From Polyangia bacterium (GTDB lineage Bacteria; Myxococcota_A; Polyangia; Polyangiales; JAUICN01), in assembly GCA_030427835.1 (NCBI GenBank), contig JAUICN010000006.1:148086-212085 (forward strand): a stretch of 64,000 bases of DNA. The letters are read 5' to 3'. Below are positions 8,746 through 18,804 of this stretch, piece by piece. Position 1 is the stretch's first letter; the number at the start of each line of letters is the position of its first letter. The notes below the pieces were generated by a model that saw nothing but the letters and a program-made list of their open reading frames with translations, ran no database searches and had not been told where the DNA came from. Both the position numbers and the translations under genes were made by a program.

Positions 8746-10539
8746 GTGACCATCGGTTTATTTGCGATAGACGGGCAACCTTCCCTGGTTCCTTGGGTGC
8801 TGATCATCGTATGTGTCGCGGCAGTAGCCGTCGGTTTTGTCTTCTTGGGGCGCCGGAAGTCCATACGTAAAGAAGAGGTCAAACCCAAGTCCACGCCCAC
8901 TTCAGAGCCGGACGCCCTCACCCAATCCGTGCGTGGTCCAGGTGAGGACACGGATTTCCTAAAGACTCTCAACCATGAGCTGAGAACACCTCTCAATCGA
9001 ATTCTCGGTTTTTCAGACGTTCTTCTCCAGGGAATTGATGGTCAACTCACACAGGAACAAGCCCGTGACGTGGAAACCATCCGCCAGTCGGGGGGGCGCC
9101 TCCATGAGCTGGTCGATGACGTATTGGATTTGGCCTCGGTACGATCTGGAAAATTTTCAGTGCAGACCATTCGAGTGGCACCTGGTCCTGTGTTGCAAGA
9201 GGTCGCCCGTCTACTGGAGGGGCATAAGAAAACAAAACCGGTAGAGATTCGAACTTCCATAGAAGATAACGTTGGTGAGGTGTTGGCGGATCCAAAGAGG
9301 CTCCGGCAGATCCTCATTAACCTTGGTCACAACGCGTTGAAGTTCACAAAGCAGGGAAACGTGACCCTCAGTGTGAAAAAGCGTGGCAACGTGATTCGCT
9401 TCTCAGTAACAGACACCGGCGCTGGGATCGCCCAACAACAACTGGAAACAATCTTTCGCGCCTTTTCCCAGGCAGTCGCAAGCGATTCATCCATGGGGGT
9501 AGGTCTTGGGCTGGCGATCGCAAAGGAACTGGCAGAAGTACAGGGGGCCACGCTCAACGTGGAAAGTGAAGTGGGTCAGGGATCCAAGTTCCATCTGGAC
9601 ATTCCCACCGGGCCCCGGGATTTCTCAAAACTCCCTGTGACAGATGCCAATCGAGTGGCTGCGCCTAACCAGATAGACCCCTCCCAGGCCCAACACGTAG
9701 ATCAAGCCCGGCATTCGACCCGAGTATCTCGGGGTTCAGGATTGGCCCTCAGTTCAGCCCCCCCACGATCCCTGGATGCCAGCACAGGACCCAACGTTCA
9801 GCCCGTATCCCTGGAGCGAAGCACGGGACAAAGGCATCCGCGTCTTCGGTTTCTTGCCGCCATCGGGCACGACTTGCGCGCCCCGCTAAATGCGGTGCTT
9901 GGTTTTTCAGATGTGCTTCGAATGGGCTTGAGTGGAGAACTAAACCCAAGCCAGCAGGCCAGCGTCCGCTCCATCTCTCGGAGCGGACGCGAACTGTTGC
10001 GGCTCCTTGACGACATTCTAAATATTGCCCGAATGGACGCGGGTGCCTTGCCAAGCAGGCGTGAGCAGATCCCTTTTGACCAGGTGCTCGATGCCGTTCT
10101 TGGGCAGCTCCAGCCGCTGGTCGAAGGGAGCACCGTCAACCTAGAAGACCATTCAACGCGCCCGTTACCTACGATACTGTGCGATCGCGACTTAATGATT
10201 CATGCTGTAGCTTCAATCATTTCCCACAGGGTATCCGCCAGTAGCGAAGGCACGGTTGCTATCTACGCCCAAACCAATATTGGAAACGATGGTTTAGACG
10301 AGTTGAGGATCCTCGTAGAAGATGAATCCGCTGGGGTCGCTCCACAGGATACACCACATGTGTTTGAGCCCTTTCGAACCATACGAGATGGGAACGGAAA
10401 AAGGATCGAGGGGCTGGGATTTGGCTCGGCCTTTGCTCGCCACGTTTTTGAAAACTACGGCGGCCGCATCTACTTCGAGAACCGGGTGGGAAAAGGCGCC
10501 GCGTTTACCCTATGCCTGCCCTGTGTGCCAAACACCTGA
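8746..10539 (+). CDS. Membrane histidine kinase with two tandem HisKA-HATPase modules
   Basis: First: NHELRTPLNRILGFSDVL, LINLGHNALKF, VTDTGAGI, GVGLGLAIAKEL. Second: GHDLRAPLNAVLGFSDVL with degenerate ATPase boxes. N-terminal TM segment. Confidence 0.9.
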   Translation: MTIGLFAIDGQPSLVPWVLIIVCVAAVAVGFVFLGRRKSIRKEEVKPKSTPTSEPDALTQSVRGPGEDTDFLKTLNHELRTPLNRILGFSDVLLQGIDGQLTQEQARDVETIRQSGGRLHELVDDVLDLASVRSGKFSVQTIRVAPGPVLQEVARLLEGHKKTKPVEIRTSIEDNVGEVLADPKRLRQILINLGHNALKFTKQGNVTLSVKKRGNVIRFSVTDTGAGIAQQQLETIFRAFSQAVASDSSMGVGLGLAIAKELAEVQGATLNVESEVGQGSKFHLDIPTGPRDFSKLPVTDANRVAAPNQIDPSQAQHVDQARHSTRVSRGSGLALSSAPPRSLDASTGPNVQPVSLERSTGQRHPRLRFLAAIGHDLRAPLNAVLGFSDVLRMGLSGELNPSQQASVRSISRSGRELLRLLDDILNIARMDAGALPSRREQIPFDQVLDAVLGQLQPLVEGSTVNLEDHSTRPLPTILCDRDLMIHAVASIISHRVSASSEGTVAIYAQTNIGNDGLDELRILVEDESAGVAPQDTPHVFEPFRTIRDGNGKRIEGLGFGSAFARHVFENYGGRIYFENRVGKGAAFTLCLPCVPNT

Positions 10540-10579
10540 ACACCAGACACTTGAACGCCAGACCGCGTAGCAGAAAGCC

Positions 10580-12169
10580 TTATGCGTCTCCGTAGGCAAG
10601 AACGACAGGGTTGATCTTGATGCCCTTTTTATCTTCGGCTCGTTCCCGTAGTTCTTCCACAAACAAACGAACCGTTTCTCGTCGTTTTGAGGACAGCAAA
10701 CCCCGCTCCAGGCGGGACCTATCCTCATCCGAAAAAGCGTTTGCGTCGGCCACCGCACGATCCTTGAGCTCCATCACCAAAAGGTCAGCATCCATGGAGA
10801 ACACCTCCGGGTGGAGAGGCGACTCTTCCGATAGCTCAAAAGCAATCTTCACGAGCTCGGCACTCTGTTCACCGGCCACAGGCGTGCCCCCACGACCGAA
10901 CGCCTGTGTCACCGTTACCGCAACCATTCCATCCTCGAGCGCTGTAGCGGCGTCGTCAAAGGAACTTCCGGTCTTGACCTGTTCAAGAAAAGAGGACGCA
11001 AACGCGTTTGCTTTCTCGCGAGCTTGATCCTGAACAAACAGGTTCGTGGCGAGCTCCGCTTTTGCGAGCTCCATTGGAACGTCACCCTCCTGTAGATCCT
11101 CAACTTTCAGAATATGCAACCCCTTGGGAGACTCCAGCACATCCGAGACTTGCCCCACCTCCATAGCAAACAGGGTTTCTTCTAGGCCCGAATCCAAACG
11201 ACCCTTGGGATTGTAGCCCAGGTCGCCCCCCCGTGGCGCGGTGAGTTCATCCTCACTCGAAGTTCTGGCAAGTGTGGCAAAATCTTCCCCACGGCGAACC
11301 CTGGCAAGCAGAGCTTCCGCGCGTTTCCTACCCGCAGTCTTGTCTGCATCGGTTGCGTCAGAGGCCACCGCCACAAGAATATGCCGGGCTCGAACCTGCT
11401 CGCCCAGGCCCGTGTACCGATACTTCTTCCGTTCGTACTCTTCCTGGAGCTCCTTGGGGTGGCCCTTACTCCAAATCGCCACCGCCTCATCGTCCACAGG
11501 CACCGTGGATTCCAGATCGGAGGGCACAAACCGAACGTATCGAAGCGTGACTGTTTCAGTCTCTCTCACGTAGGCATCCCATACTTCCTGGGGGCTCACC
11601 GCCACGGTCAGGGTGGCCCATTGTCGCATGCGGTGGGCCAACGTCTCTTCCACTTGGGCTTTGGCAAACTCCGCGACACTACGCCTGAGCCGGTATTGAA
11701 TGAAACGTCGCGCGGCTTCCTTGTCGAACACGTCGTCCGAATCCATGACAGGCAGCGCAATCGCGCCCGAGGCAAGATGGGGCGGTGCGTCCACACCCAG
11801 GCTTAGGTACGCCTTCCCAGTTCGGGCCAACTGCGCCATGGCCTCATCTTCGGTCACGTCCAGGCCCAACTCCCTTGCCTCCTTCGCCAACAGGGTGCGC
11901 TCCACCAAACCGTCCATGAGGATCTCCCTCAGGCGCGCGTTCTGGGCGGTCGCGGGCGGATATCGGTCAAAACCTGCCATCACATAGCCTGCGTCAAACT
12001 CACCCTCGGTGACCGTTGTTCCCAGGATCTTCGCACCATATGCGGCGCCATTGGAAGAACAGCCCTCTGCCTGGGGGCCACCAAACTGCAGGGCAAAAAC
12101 CACACTGAGCAGAACAACAATGGCTCCAAGTGCCATTTGAGTAAGGGATTTAGCGAGCTTTCCAAACAT
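10580..12169 (-). CDS. Membrane-anchored PpiC/SurA-type peptidyl-prolyl isomerase
   Basis: N-terminal TM (MFGKLAKSLTQMALGAIVVLLSVVFALQFGG); parvulin core VRARHILVAVASDATDADKTAGRKRAEALLARVRRGEDFATLARTSSEDELTAPRGGDLGYNPKGRL. ORF extends to 12256; MFGKLAKS at 12169 is the probable start. Confidence 0.88.
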   Translation of the reverse strand: MFGKLAKSLTQMALGAIVVLLSVVFALQFGGPQAEGCSSNGAAYGAKILGTTVTEGEFDAGYVMAGFDRYPPATAQNARLREILMDGLVERTLLAKEARELGLDVTEDEAMAQLARTGKAYLSLGVDAPPHLASGAIALPVMDSDDVFDKEAARRFIQYRLRRSVAEFAKAQVEETLAHRMRQWATLTVAVSPQEVWDAYVRETETVTLRYVRFVPSDLESTVPVDDEAVAIWSKGHPKELQEEYERKKYRYTGLGEQVRARHILVAVASDATDADKTAGRKRAEALLARVRRGEDFATLARTSSEDELTAPRGGDLGYNPKGRLDSGLEETLFAMEVGQVSDVLESPKGLHILKVEDLQEGDVPMELAKAELATNLFVQDQAREKANAFASSFLEQVKTGSSFDDAATALEDGMVAVTVTQAFGRGGTPVAGEQSAELVKIAFELSEESPLHPEVFSMDADLLVMELKDRAVADANAFSDEDRSRLERGLLSSKRRETVRLFVEELRERAEDKKGIKINPVVLAYGDA

Positions 12170-12310
12170 AGTACTTCCCACCGTTTCCCTGGATAGTGGG
12201 GTGGGCCTGTGCCCAAAAGACCCGCAACGCCTGTCGCTGGGGGTCAATACGACCACGGGAAAACGGTAAGCGGAACGTAGAAGAGTGACCGCTACCAGGC
12301 AAGTTCTCCC

Positions 12311-13420
12311 CTAACGGGGTGTCGGTGCCGGAGTTTGGGGTGCCTCCTCGGGTATGGGTGAGCTTGCATTTGCTGGAATTTCACCCGTCAAAGATTCCAA
12401 AAATGCCACAATTTCAGTGACTTGAGAATCTTTCAGGGTAGCCCCAAGTTGGTACTTGCCCATGGTCCGAACCGTGTCCCCCAGGGTTTGGTGAGAGCCG
12501 TCGTGAAAGTACGGCGGTGTCAAAGCCACATTCCGAAGGGTGGGCACTTTGAAGAAATGACGATCCACATCCTTCTTGGTGACGTTGAACCGCCCCAGGT
12601 CGGCGTCGGTGACCTGGCCTCGATCCGCAAAGTAGTCGCTCACCAAACCCATCTTTTGAAACATCGTCCCACCAAGGTTCACTCCGGTATGGCAGGCAAC
12701 GCATCCCACAGACTGGAAAGTGCGAAAGCCCTTCTGCGCCAAGTCTGAAATGGAGCTTTCGTGACCTGCCAGGTAGTCGTCAAAGGGCGACGGTGTAATC
12801 AACGACTTTTCATACTCCGCAATGGCATCCGTAATCCGATCCCTGTTCACGGTAGTGTCGCCATAGGCCTTGGCGAATCGAGGCGGGTAAGATGGGCTTT
12901 GCTGCAGCGTGGCCACCACCGTTTCCCAGTTGGCTCCCATCTCAATGGGGTTGGTCACAGGCCCCGCGGCCTGCTCTTTCAGGTCAGCCGCCCTACCATC
13001 CCAGAACTGCCGAAAGTTGAATACGGCGTTAAATACCGTAGGTGCTTGAATAGGCCCCTTCTGTTGTCCAATCCCCACCGACACCGGCCTCGGTTCCGCG
13101 CCGCCGTGGTCCGGCATGTGACAGCTGGCACAGGAAACTGAGCCGTCTCCCGAAAGGGCTCCGTCGTGAAAGAGAAACCGCCCAAGCTCCGCACGGGCAC
13201 CATCGAACGGCACCATGCCCACGGTAAGCGGAACCACTCCGCCCGAGGAACCTGCACCGGTGGCGCTTCCCTTCTGTTGATTCGAAGTTTCAACCGCGGA
13301 TGTCGCTTCCGTTTTCACGGAACTTCCACCGCACCGGTCACACCCGGCGATCACCAAAAGCAGCACCAGCAGACCAGGTCGTCCCAACGCCCTGCATTTT
13401 TTCCCGTTCAGCCTATCCAT
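12311..13420 (-). CDS. Di-heme cytochrome c peroxidase / MauG family lipoprotein
   Basis: Two heme motifs CASCH and CVACH; LGRFLFHDGALSGDGSVSCASCHMPDHGG; lipobox LLLVIAGC. Confidence 0.9.
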   Translation of the reverse strand: MDRLNGKKCRALGRPGLLVLLLVIAGCDRCGGSSVKTEATSAVETSNQQKGSATGAGSSGGVVPLTVGMVPFDGARAELGRFLFHDGALSGDGSVSCASCHMPDHGGAEPRPVSVGIGQQKGPIQAPTVFNAVFNFRQFWDGRAADLKEQAAGPVTNPIEMGANWETVVATLQQSPSYPPRFAKAYGDTTVNRDRITDAIAEYEKSLITPSPFDDYLAGHESSISDLAQKGFRTFQSVGCVACHTGVNLGGTMFQKMGLVSDYFADRGQVTDADLGRFNVTKKDVDRHFFKVPTLRNVALTPPYFHDGSHQTLGDTVRTMGKYQLGATLKDSQVTEIVAFLESLTGEIPANASSPIPEEAPQTPAPTPR

Positions 13421-13440
13421 GGAGTTCTCCTTAAAGAAAT

Positions 13441-14457
13441 CTAGGGCCCTGCGCCCACGCCCGCGCGTACTTTACCACCTCCCCAGGTGATCCAAGCACA
13501 AGCCCCCGCAACCATGCCCACGCCAGCAACCAAGGGAAAGGTCACCCATCCAACCCGGTGGCAAGAGGAGGGCTCCGAACAATCCCGTGTTCCCAGTGCC
13601 CACGCACCAGCCCCGATAGAAACCACGCCCGCAACCCCAAGGGCCACTGCAGCCCATGGGCGAAATACCTTCGTCGTTCCCGGGGATTCATGGTCCGTAG
13701 CGAGCGCTGTCGTGGGTTCCCGGTTCCAAAAAGAAGACATTTCAAACGTCTCCAACCGCTCGGGCGACTGGTTGTGGGGCGTGGGTTCGATAACCAAATC
13801 CCTTACAAGCCGTTCTCCCAGGAACTCCACCGCGAGGCGGTGCTTTCCCGACGAAACCAGTGCCCTGCATGGGGTCATGCCCACGGGTCGCCCGTCCAAA
13901 AAGCAGGTCGCGTGTTTGGGAGCCTCCACAAGCAACAGGGTCTTGCCTAGCCCAATGCGTTCCCATGCCTCCCTGGACGCACGCAACACCCCCTCCTCCA
14001 GGGAACGCCCCCTGAGATCGGAAAGCCCATAGGACTCACGCCCACCGGCACTCAACCGTACAGATACCTCCCGCAGCGTTCCCCGGCTCGAGTCCCGGCG
14101 CCTCCCCTGCCTGGTTTTCAAGTCATTGTCGTCCAATCGATTCGGCCAAAGTCGAATCACCAACACCACGTCCGCACCGGTGACTGCACGTACCTGCCTT
14201 GCACAGGCGGCCGAAAAGCAACCTTCCATACGTGCGGCGCGCAGGGCACGCTCCACGTCTCGGGGTACGATCACTTCTGCGCCATTCTGTTCCAACAGCT
14301 CCCGTGAGATGGCCACGGCGCGCAGTCGAGTATCCGCCGCGATGGTATCCGCCCCCTCGGGTTCGAGCACCGCCACACGCTGTGCCGAGGCCCTGTCCGA
14401 GCACGCCAAGCCAAGGATAAACAGAGCAGCGGCGGTGAATGTGGTTTGATTCTTCAC
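13441..14457 (-). CDS. Secreted protein with PEGA-like domain and C-terminal TM segments
   Basis: HATCFLDGRPVGMTPCRALVSSGKHRLAVEFLGE resembles PEGA. ORF track starts at 14511, but GTG 14457-14455 overlaps the upstream stop TGA (14456-14454) as GTGA. Confidence 0.65.
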   Translation of the reverse strand: MKNQTTFTAAALFILGLACSDRASAQRVAVLEPEGADTIAADTRLRAVAISRELLEQNGAEVIVPRDVERALRAARMEGCFSAACARQVRAVTGADVVLVIRLWPNRLDDNDLKTRQGRRRDSSRGTLREVSVRLSAGGRESYGLSDLRGRSLEEGVLRASREAWERIGLGKTLLLVEAPKHATCFLDGRPVGMTPCRALVSSGKHRLAVEFLGERLVRDLVIEPTPHNQSPERLETFEMSSFWNREPTTALATDHESPGTTKVFRPWAAVALGVAGVVSIGAGAWALGTRDCSEPSSCHRVGWVTFPLVAGVGMVAGACAWITWGGGKVRAGVGAGP

Positions 14458-16523
14458 CGCACCGCTCCCGTGACGCCCACAAGCCATCCACCGGGCACGC
14501 CCTGCGCCCAAAAGGCCACTGGCCTACGAAATCGCTGGTTCTGAGACGCATCCCGCCGCGGAACCCCCGCCGCATGCCGTGTGGCAAGCCAACCGCGCAC
14601 CGCCACCGACAGAAGCGGCAAGGAATGAATTGCCATCATCGTTCCCAAGTCGGCGGTGTCCGCATACTCCAGGCAGGCACCACTGGTGTCCTTCAGTTCA
14701 CATCGGCCATCGGCGATCCACGCCCAGGTCGATCCGGCCAACAGCCCCACCCCTGCCGCCCCCGCAGCAACACCAAGCCAGGGCTTTCGGTTTGGGTCTC
14801 TTTCAAGCTCCTCATGCAAGACCTCGGGAAGGGATATTGCAAGCAACGTACCTGCGGCCCAACCCGTTCCCAAAAGCCCCCACCGGGCCCGTTGTTGGTT
14901 ACGGCGAACAGAAGCAAATCGGGAAGAGTTCATATCCAGGCGGTTCAGGTCACCGCCAAGCTTCCGTACACGAGCATAGCTCCACCAGCCCGTCCCCAGG
15001 AGCGTAAGCCCCAGTGCGCTGCCCACCCATGGCAGTACCTGTTGTCGGTGTGAACGGGTGATATCCGTGGAACCCGTTTCCCTTAAAGAAGTCCCTGGAG
15101 ACGACCCTAAAACAGATCCAGAAGCTTGTGTCTCAGATCCCCAGGCAGCGATTGCGGTGGGAAACCGAGGATCAGCCCAGGTTCTGGAACGTTTCTCCAA
15201 GAGATCCAACACCGCCAGGTGCAATACGTCGCGGCCACGACTGTCGGGGTGAACGGCGATCTCCACCGATGCGGTAACCTTCGCCTTGGGTTCACCCTGG
15301 ACGTCGATGCGGTCCAAACGGTATTGGTGGGCGCTGAGTGCGGAAGGGGTAACCAAGAGGATACCATCCACACGTAGCTGTTGACCGAGGCGCAACCCAT
15401 GCTCCACACGGTGGGCCACAAAATCGGAAATGCGTTCCCCGTAGTGCAGCCCCAGGGCACCGTCGGTTTCCACGGCCCGTTCAAACTGAGGATCCACGTC
15501 CAACAGATTCATCCCCGGCCGCAGCTGCACGTGATGCAGGCGGCCCGGCTCGTCACCGCACGTGACCTGCACCCAAACCGTGCCAGGAAGCACGTCCGTC
15601 ATGGCCCAGGGTGAGTAACCGACACCGATCCCGTTGAGATTCACCTTGCATGAGCCCTCTGGAGTATCGCGGTCCACGCGCAGGCTGCTCTTTGTCAACG
15701 CAAGGGCGATCTCCCGATCCACGTTCACCTGCAGGGTAGCCTGTGGGCCAATACGCAACTCGTCCTTCGTAGTCGCGTACAGTTCACGAACATGGGGAGG
15801 ATGCAGATCCGGGTCAGGCTCAAGGAAGGGTGCACGACGAACACATTCCTGGGTTTGAACGCGGGCCTCAGCGTCGTTACCGTGGCGCATCAAGTACCGC
15901 ACCAGCACGAGGCAGCCGTTGAGTAGCTCCCTTGCGCCCTTAGCATCCACCGTACCTTCACTGGCCAATCTGTTGGTCAATGATCCAAGGGCTTCGTATT
16001 CGTTGCGCGCGGCTTCTGCTTCACCGATGGCCAAATGCCGTGCAGCTACCCGCGTTCGTTCCGCCACTTCGGCGATCTCCTGGGGGTCCAGAACCCGTGC
16101 CCGTGACGAATGCCGGCGTTCGAAAATCCGGGATGCTTCCCAAGGATCCAGGGTTTCCACACCCATATCGTTCAGGTGGTGGGTCAGCGGTTCCAGTAGG
16201 GTCTCAAGGGTAGGGTCCATTTTCCGCTGGGCGCTGTTGAGCACCAACGCCCAGACAGGCCTCTGGCCAGACTCGAAGTTGGCCCTAGCTGCGTGTTCTT
16301 GAGTACTGTGGTCCTGGGCCATAGCGGGAGTCGATCCCAACCCAATCAGGCCCAGAACCAGGCAGCCGACACGCCGGGCGACCCCAAACGCACGCCTAGA
16401 TACCTGGAAACTGGGGTCGGTGTGTCGCTCGAAACGCTTCAAATCCCTGTTTGTCCGCCCCACAACAAGGCCCAACATAGCTCGAACCGTACAGCGGTCG
16501 AAGGATCTATCCCCAACGGGCAC
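14454..16523 (-). CDS. Secreted/membrane protein with PEGA-like segment
   Basis: Signal-like VGCLVLGLIGLGSTPAMAQ; GSCKVNLNGIGVGYSPWAMTDVLPGTVWVQVTC; two C-terminal TM segments; downstream of an STK gene on the same strand. Confidence 0.7.
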   Translation of the reverse strand: MPVGDRSFDRCTVRAMLGLVVGRTNRDLKRFERHTDPSFQVSRRAFGVARRVGCLVLGLIGLGSTPAMAQDHSTQEHAARANFESGQRPVWALVLNSAQRKMDPTLETLLEPLTHHLNDMGVETLDPWEASRIFERRHSSRARVLDPQEIAEVAERTRVAARHLAIGEAEAARNEYEALGSLTNRLASEGTVDAKGARELLNGCLVLVRYLMRHGNDAEARVQTQECVRRAPFLEPDPDLHPPHVRELYATTKDELRIGPQATLQVNVDREIALALTKSSLRVDRDTPEGSCKVNLNGIGVGYSPWAMTDVLPGTVWVQVTCGDEPGRLHHVQLRPGMNLLDVDPQFERAVETDGALGLHYGERISDFVAHRVEHGLRLGQQLRVDGILLVTPSALSAHQYRLDRIDVQGEPKAKVTASVEIAVHPDSRGRDVLHLAVLDLLEKRSRTWADPRFPTAIAAWGSETQASGSVLGSSPGTSLRETGSTDITRSHRQQVLPWVGSALGLTLLGTGWWSYARVRKLGGDLNRLDMNSSRFASVRRNQQRARWGLLGTGWAAGTLLAISLPEVLHEELERDPNRKPWLGVAAGAAGVGLLAGSTWAWIADGRCELKDTSGACLEYADTADLGTMMAIHSLPLLSVAVRGWLATRHAAGVPRRDASQNQRFRRPVAFWAQGVPGGWLVGVTGAVR

Positions 16524-16569
16524 AACGGGCCCCCAACGAACTCTTCGATAACGTCAATTGAGGAGTGCA

Positions 16570-18735
16570 TTAGGGTTCCGCAGTACCGGGCGGATCGTTC
16601 AAGCGCATGACGTGATGATAGGTCTCACCCGACATCACCGTAACCTCATGAAAGTGGGTGGGTCGGCTCGAAGCTTGGGCTCCACCGAGCACGTAGGTCC
16701 CCGCCTTGAGCACCCTATTGAAAGGTGAATAGCCTGCAAATTTCCCATCCAACCAAATCTTCCCCCACGGAATGAGCACCACCGAGACTCTCCCGTGTCC
16801 TGCAGCGGGTTTGGGGAGCAGTTCCTGTTCGGCCAGCTTGGCAACCACTTCTGGAGGTAGCTCGTCCAGGGCCGGGTCAGTCCGGGCCAGGTCAGTTCGT
16901 GCCAGGTCAGTGCGTTCTGGGGCTCTGGCGGCAGCAGCTCCATGGTTGGGGCGGGCCGGTGTCACCTGTTCTCCAGTTTTGGCGGCCAGCCCAGGTTCCG
17001 CAGAGGGGGCGCCGGGGGTTTCTTTTTTGGCAGGCGATTCTGCCTGTGCCCGTGACGGATTTTCGACAAGTCGCTCGATGGCAGGGTTTTTCACATCCTG
17101 TAAATCGTTTTGTGTCCCCTCAGGCCTCCCACCGGATCTGGCTCCCGGAGTTGACCTGGCTACGGAGCCCTCGTCACCGTCGCCACAATCCAACACCGGA
17201 AGAAACGTCAGCACAACTGCAACACCCAGGATCGCCGCGCCACCCACTCGGGTTTTCCGTGGAGCCTGGGCCCACCACGACAACAGTGCGCCTTTTCCAC
17301 GTCGCTTTGGTGGGGTTTGGGCGCCCTTCGACAGCGGATCTTCGGTGCCGGGCCCTAGAACCTCTGGGAGAAGCGTTTCTGCGGAGTCCCCCTCTGGCTC
17401 CTCCTCGGGTTCCCCCTCTGGCTCCCCCTCGGGTTCCTCCTCGGGGCCACGAAGCATGTCGGCTGAAGCACCCTCCGGACTCGAGGTATCCTCCACATCG
17501 GAGGCCTGCAGCGCGCTAGGGCGGTTCGCGGAAGTGAGTTCCTGGCGCGATGGATCGGCATCGTCCTCTGAAGAAATCGAGTCGCCGGTTCCCGGTAGGC
17601 GCGTGCGAGTCGCCTGGTCTGCCGCAGCGGCCACCACCTTTGCACCCGTCATCATCCCAGCATTGGCCACCGCGGCTTCTATTGGGTCCTTGCTTGGCTC
17701 ATCTACGTCAGATGGAGCCGTTTCCGTTGCAGCCAATGCAACGGCCTCATCCGATTCCACGGAAGCGGTCCCTCTCACCCCAGACTTCGAAGCATCCCCC
17801 TCTGCGGTTGGGGGAACGGAGCCCGGAGGACGGGCTTCCTTGACCAGGTTTCCCAGCTGGCGCCTCACATTGGATGGCGGGGTAAGCTCAGTCAGGGCGT
17901 CCACCACCTCTGCCGCGTTTTTGGGGCGGTCCGAAGGATCGACGGCGATAAGGCTCTCTACCAGGGAGACCATGTCGGGTGGAAGGCCAGCCATGGCATC
18001 GCCTAATGGCACATGTTGGCCGTCCATCACCCGGCGCATGGTTTCGATTTGGGTAGGCCCGTCAAAGGGACGGTGCCCCACCAACGCCTCATACATCAGC
18101 ACACCCAATGAAAAGAGGTCGCTGCGCCCGTCCACCACCAGCCCCTGGGCCTGTTCAGGAGCCATGTAGGGTACCTTGCCCTTGATAGAATGCGTGGCCG
18201 TGGCGTGCACCGCATTGCGCATGGCCTTAGCGATACCAAAGTCGGTGAGCTTGACTTCCCCCGCGTAGCTAACCAGTACGTTGGAGGGCGAAAGATCCCG
18301 ATGGACCAGCCCAGAATGCTCGTTGCCTAGCCGACACGTATGGGCGTAATCCAGGGCGTAGGCCAAGTCGTTCGCCACCAATGCGACCAGTTTGAGCGGT
18401 AGTCTCCCCCCTTTGGCCTGGCGCAGGAGGGTGCGCATATCCACACCATCCACAAGCTCCAGAGCCATAAAATAGACTCCATTTACCTCCCCAAGCTCAA
18501 TCACCCCCACGATGTGGCCATGGTGCAGGGACGCCGCCAGGCTTGCTTCCTGGGTAAACATTCGGGCGAATTCCGGATCGCTTGCGTAGGCTGGAAGCAC
18601 ACGCTTCAGGCACACCCGCTGCTCAAAGCCAGCGGGACCCCGTCGAATGGCTAGAAATGCTTCTGCCATTCCGCCGACACCCAGGCGCCGAAGCACCTGA
18701 TAGTTGCCGAACTCTGCTTGTTCGGGCGCCCCCAT
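16570..18735 (-). CDS. Ser/Thr protein kinase with TM segment and C-terminal PEGA-like domain
   Basis: FGNYQVLRRLGVGGMAEAFLA, LVHRDLSPSNVLVS, DFGIAKA; acidic EPEG linker; GKIWLDGKFAGYSPFNRVLKAGTYVLGG. Confidence 0.92.
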   Translation of the reverse strand: MGAPEQAEFGNYQVLRRLGVGGMAEAFLAIRRGPAGFEQRVCLKRVLPAYASDPEFARMFTQEASLAASLHHGHIVGVIELGEVNGVYFMALELVDGVDMRTLLRQAKGGRLPLKLVALVANDLAYALDYAHTCRLGNEHSGLVHRDLSPSNVLVSYAGEVKLTDFGIAKAMRNAVHATATHSIKGKVPYMAPEQAQGLVVDGRSDLFSLGVLMYEALVGHRPFDGPTQIETMRRVMDGQHVPLGDAMAGLPPDMVSLVESLIAVDPSDRPKNAAEVVDALTELTPPSNVRRQLGNLVKEARPPGSVPPTAEGDASKSGVRGTASVESDEAVALAATETAPSDVDEPSKDPIEAAVANAGMMTGAKVVAAAADQATRTRLPGTGDSISSEDDADPSRQELTSANRPSALQASDVEDTSSPEGASADMLRGPEEEPEGEPEGEPEEEPEGDSAETLLPEVLGPGTEDPLSKGAQTPPKRRGKGALLSWWAQAPRKTRVGGAAILGVAVVLTFLPVLDCGDGDEGSVARSTPGARSGGRPEGTQNDLQDVKNPAIERLVENPSRAQAESPAKKETPGAPSAEPGLAAKTGEQVTPARPNHGAAAARAPERTDLARTDLARTDPALDELPPEVVAKLAEQELLPKPAAGHGRVSVVLIPWGKIWLDGKFAGYSPFNRVLKAGTYVLGGAQASSRPTHFHEVTVMSGETYHHVMRLNDPPGTAEP

Positions 18736-18804
18736 TTGAAGACGTCAGTCTAACACGAGTTGGTTGCTCTGTGGCCGCAAGCGTACGAAGTTCCGCAAGG
18801 AACC

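Noticed and set aside
16772-18169. 465-aa plus-strand ORF (Ser/Pro-rich)
   Set aside because: Antisense to the well-supported Ser/Thr kinase 16570..18735; composition reflects high-GC antisense reading.
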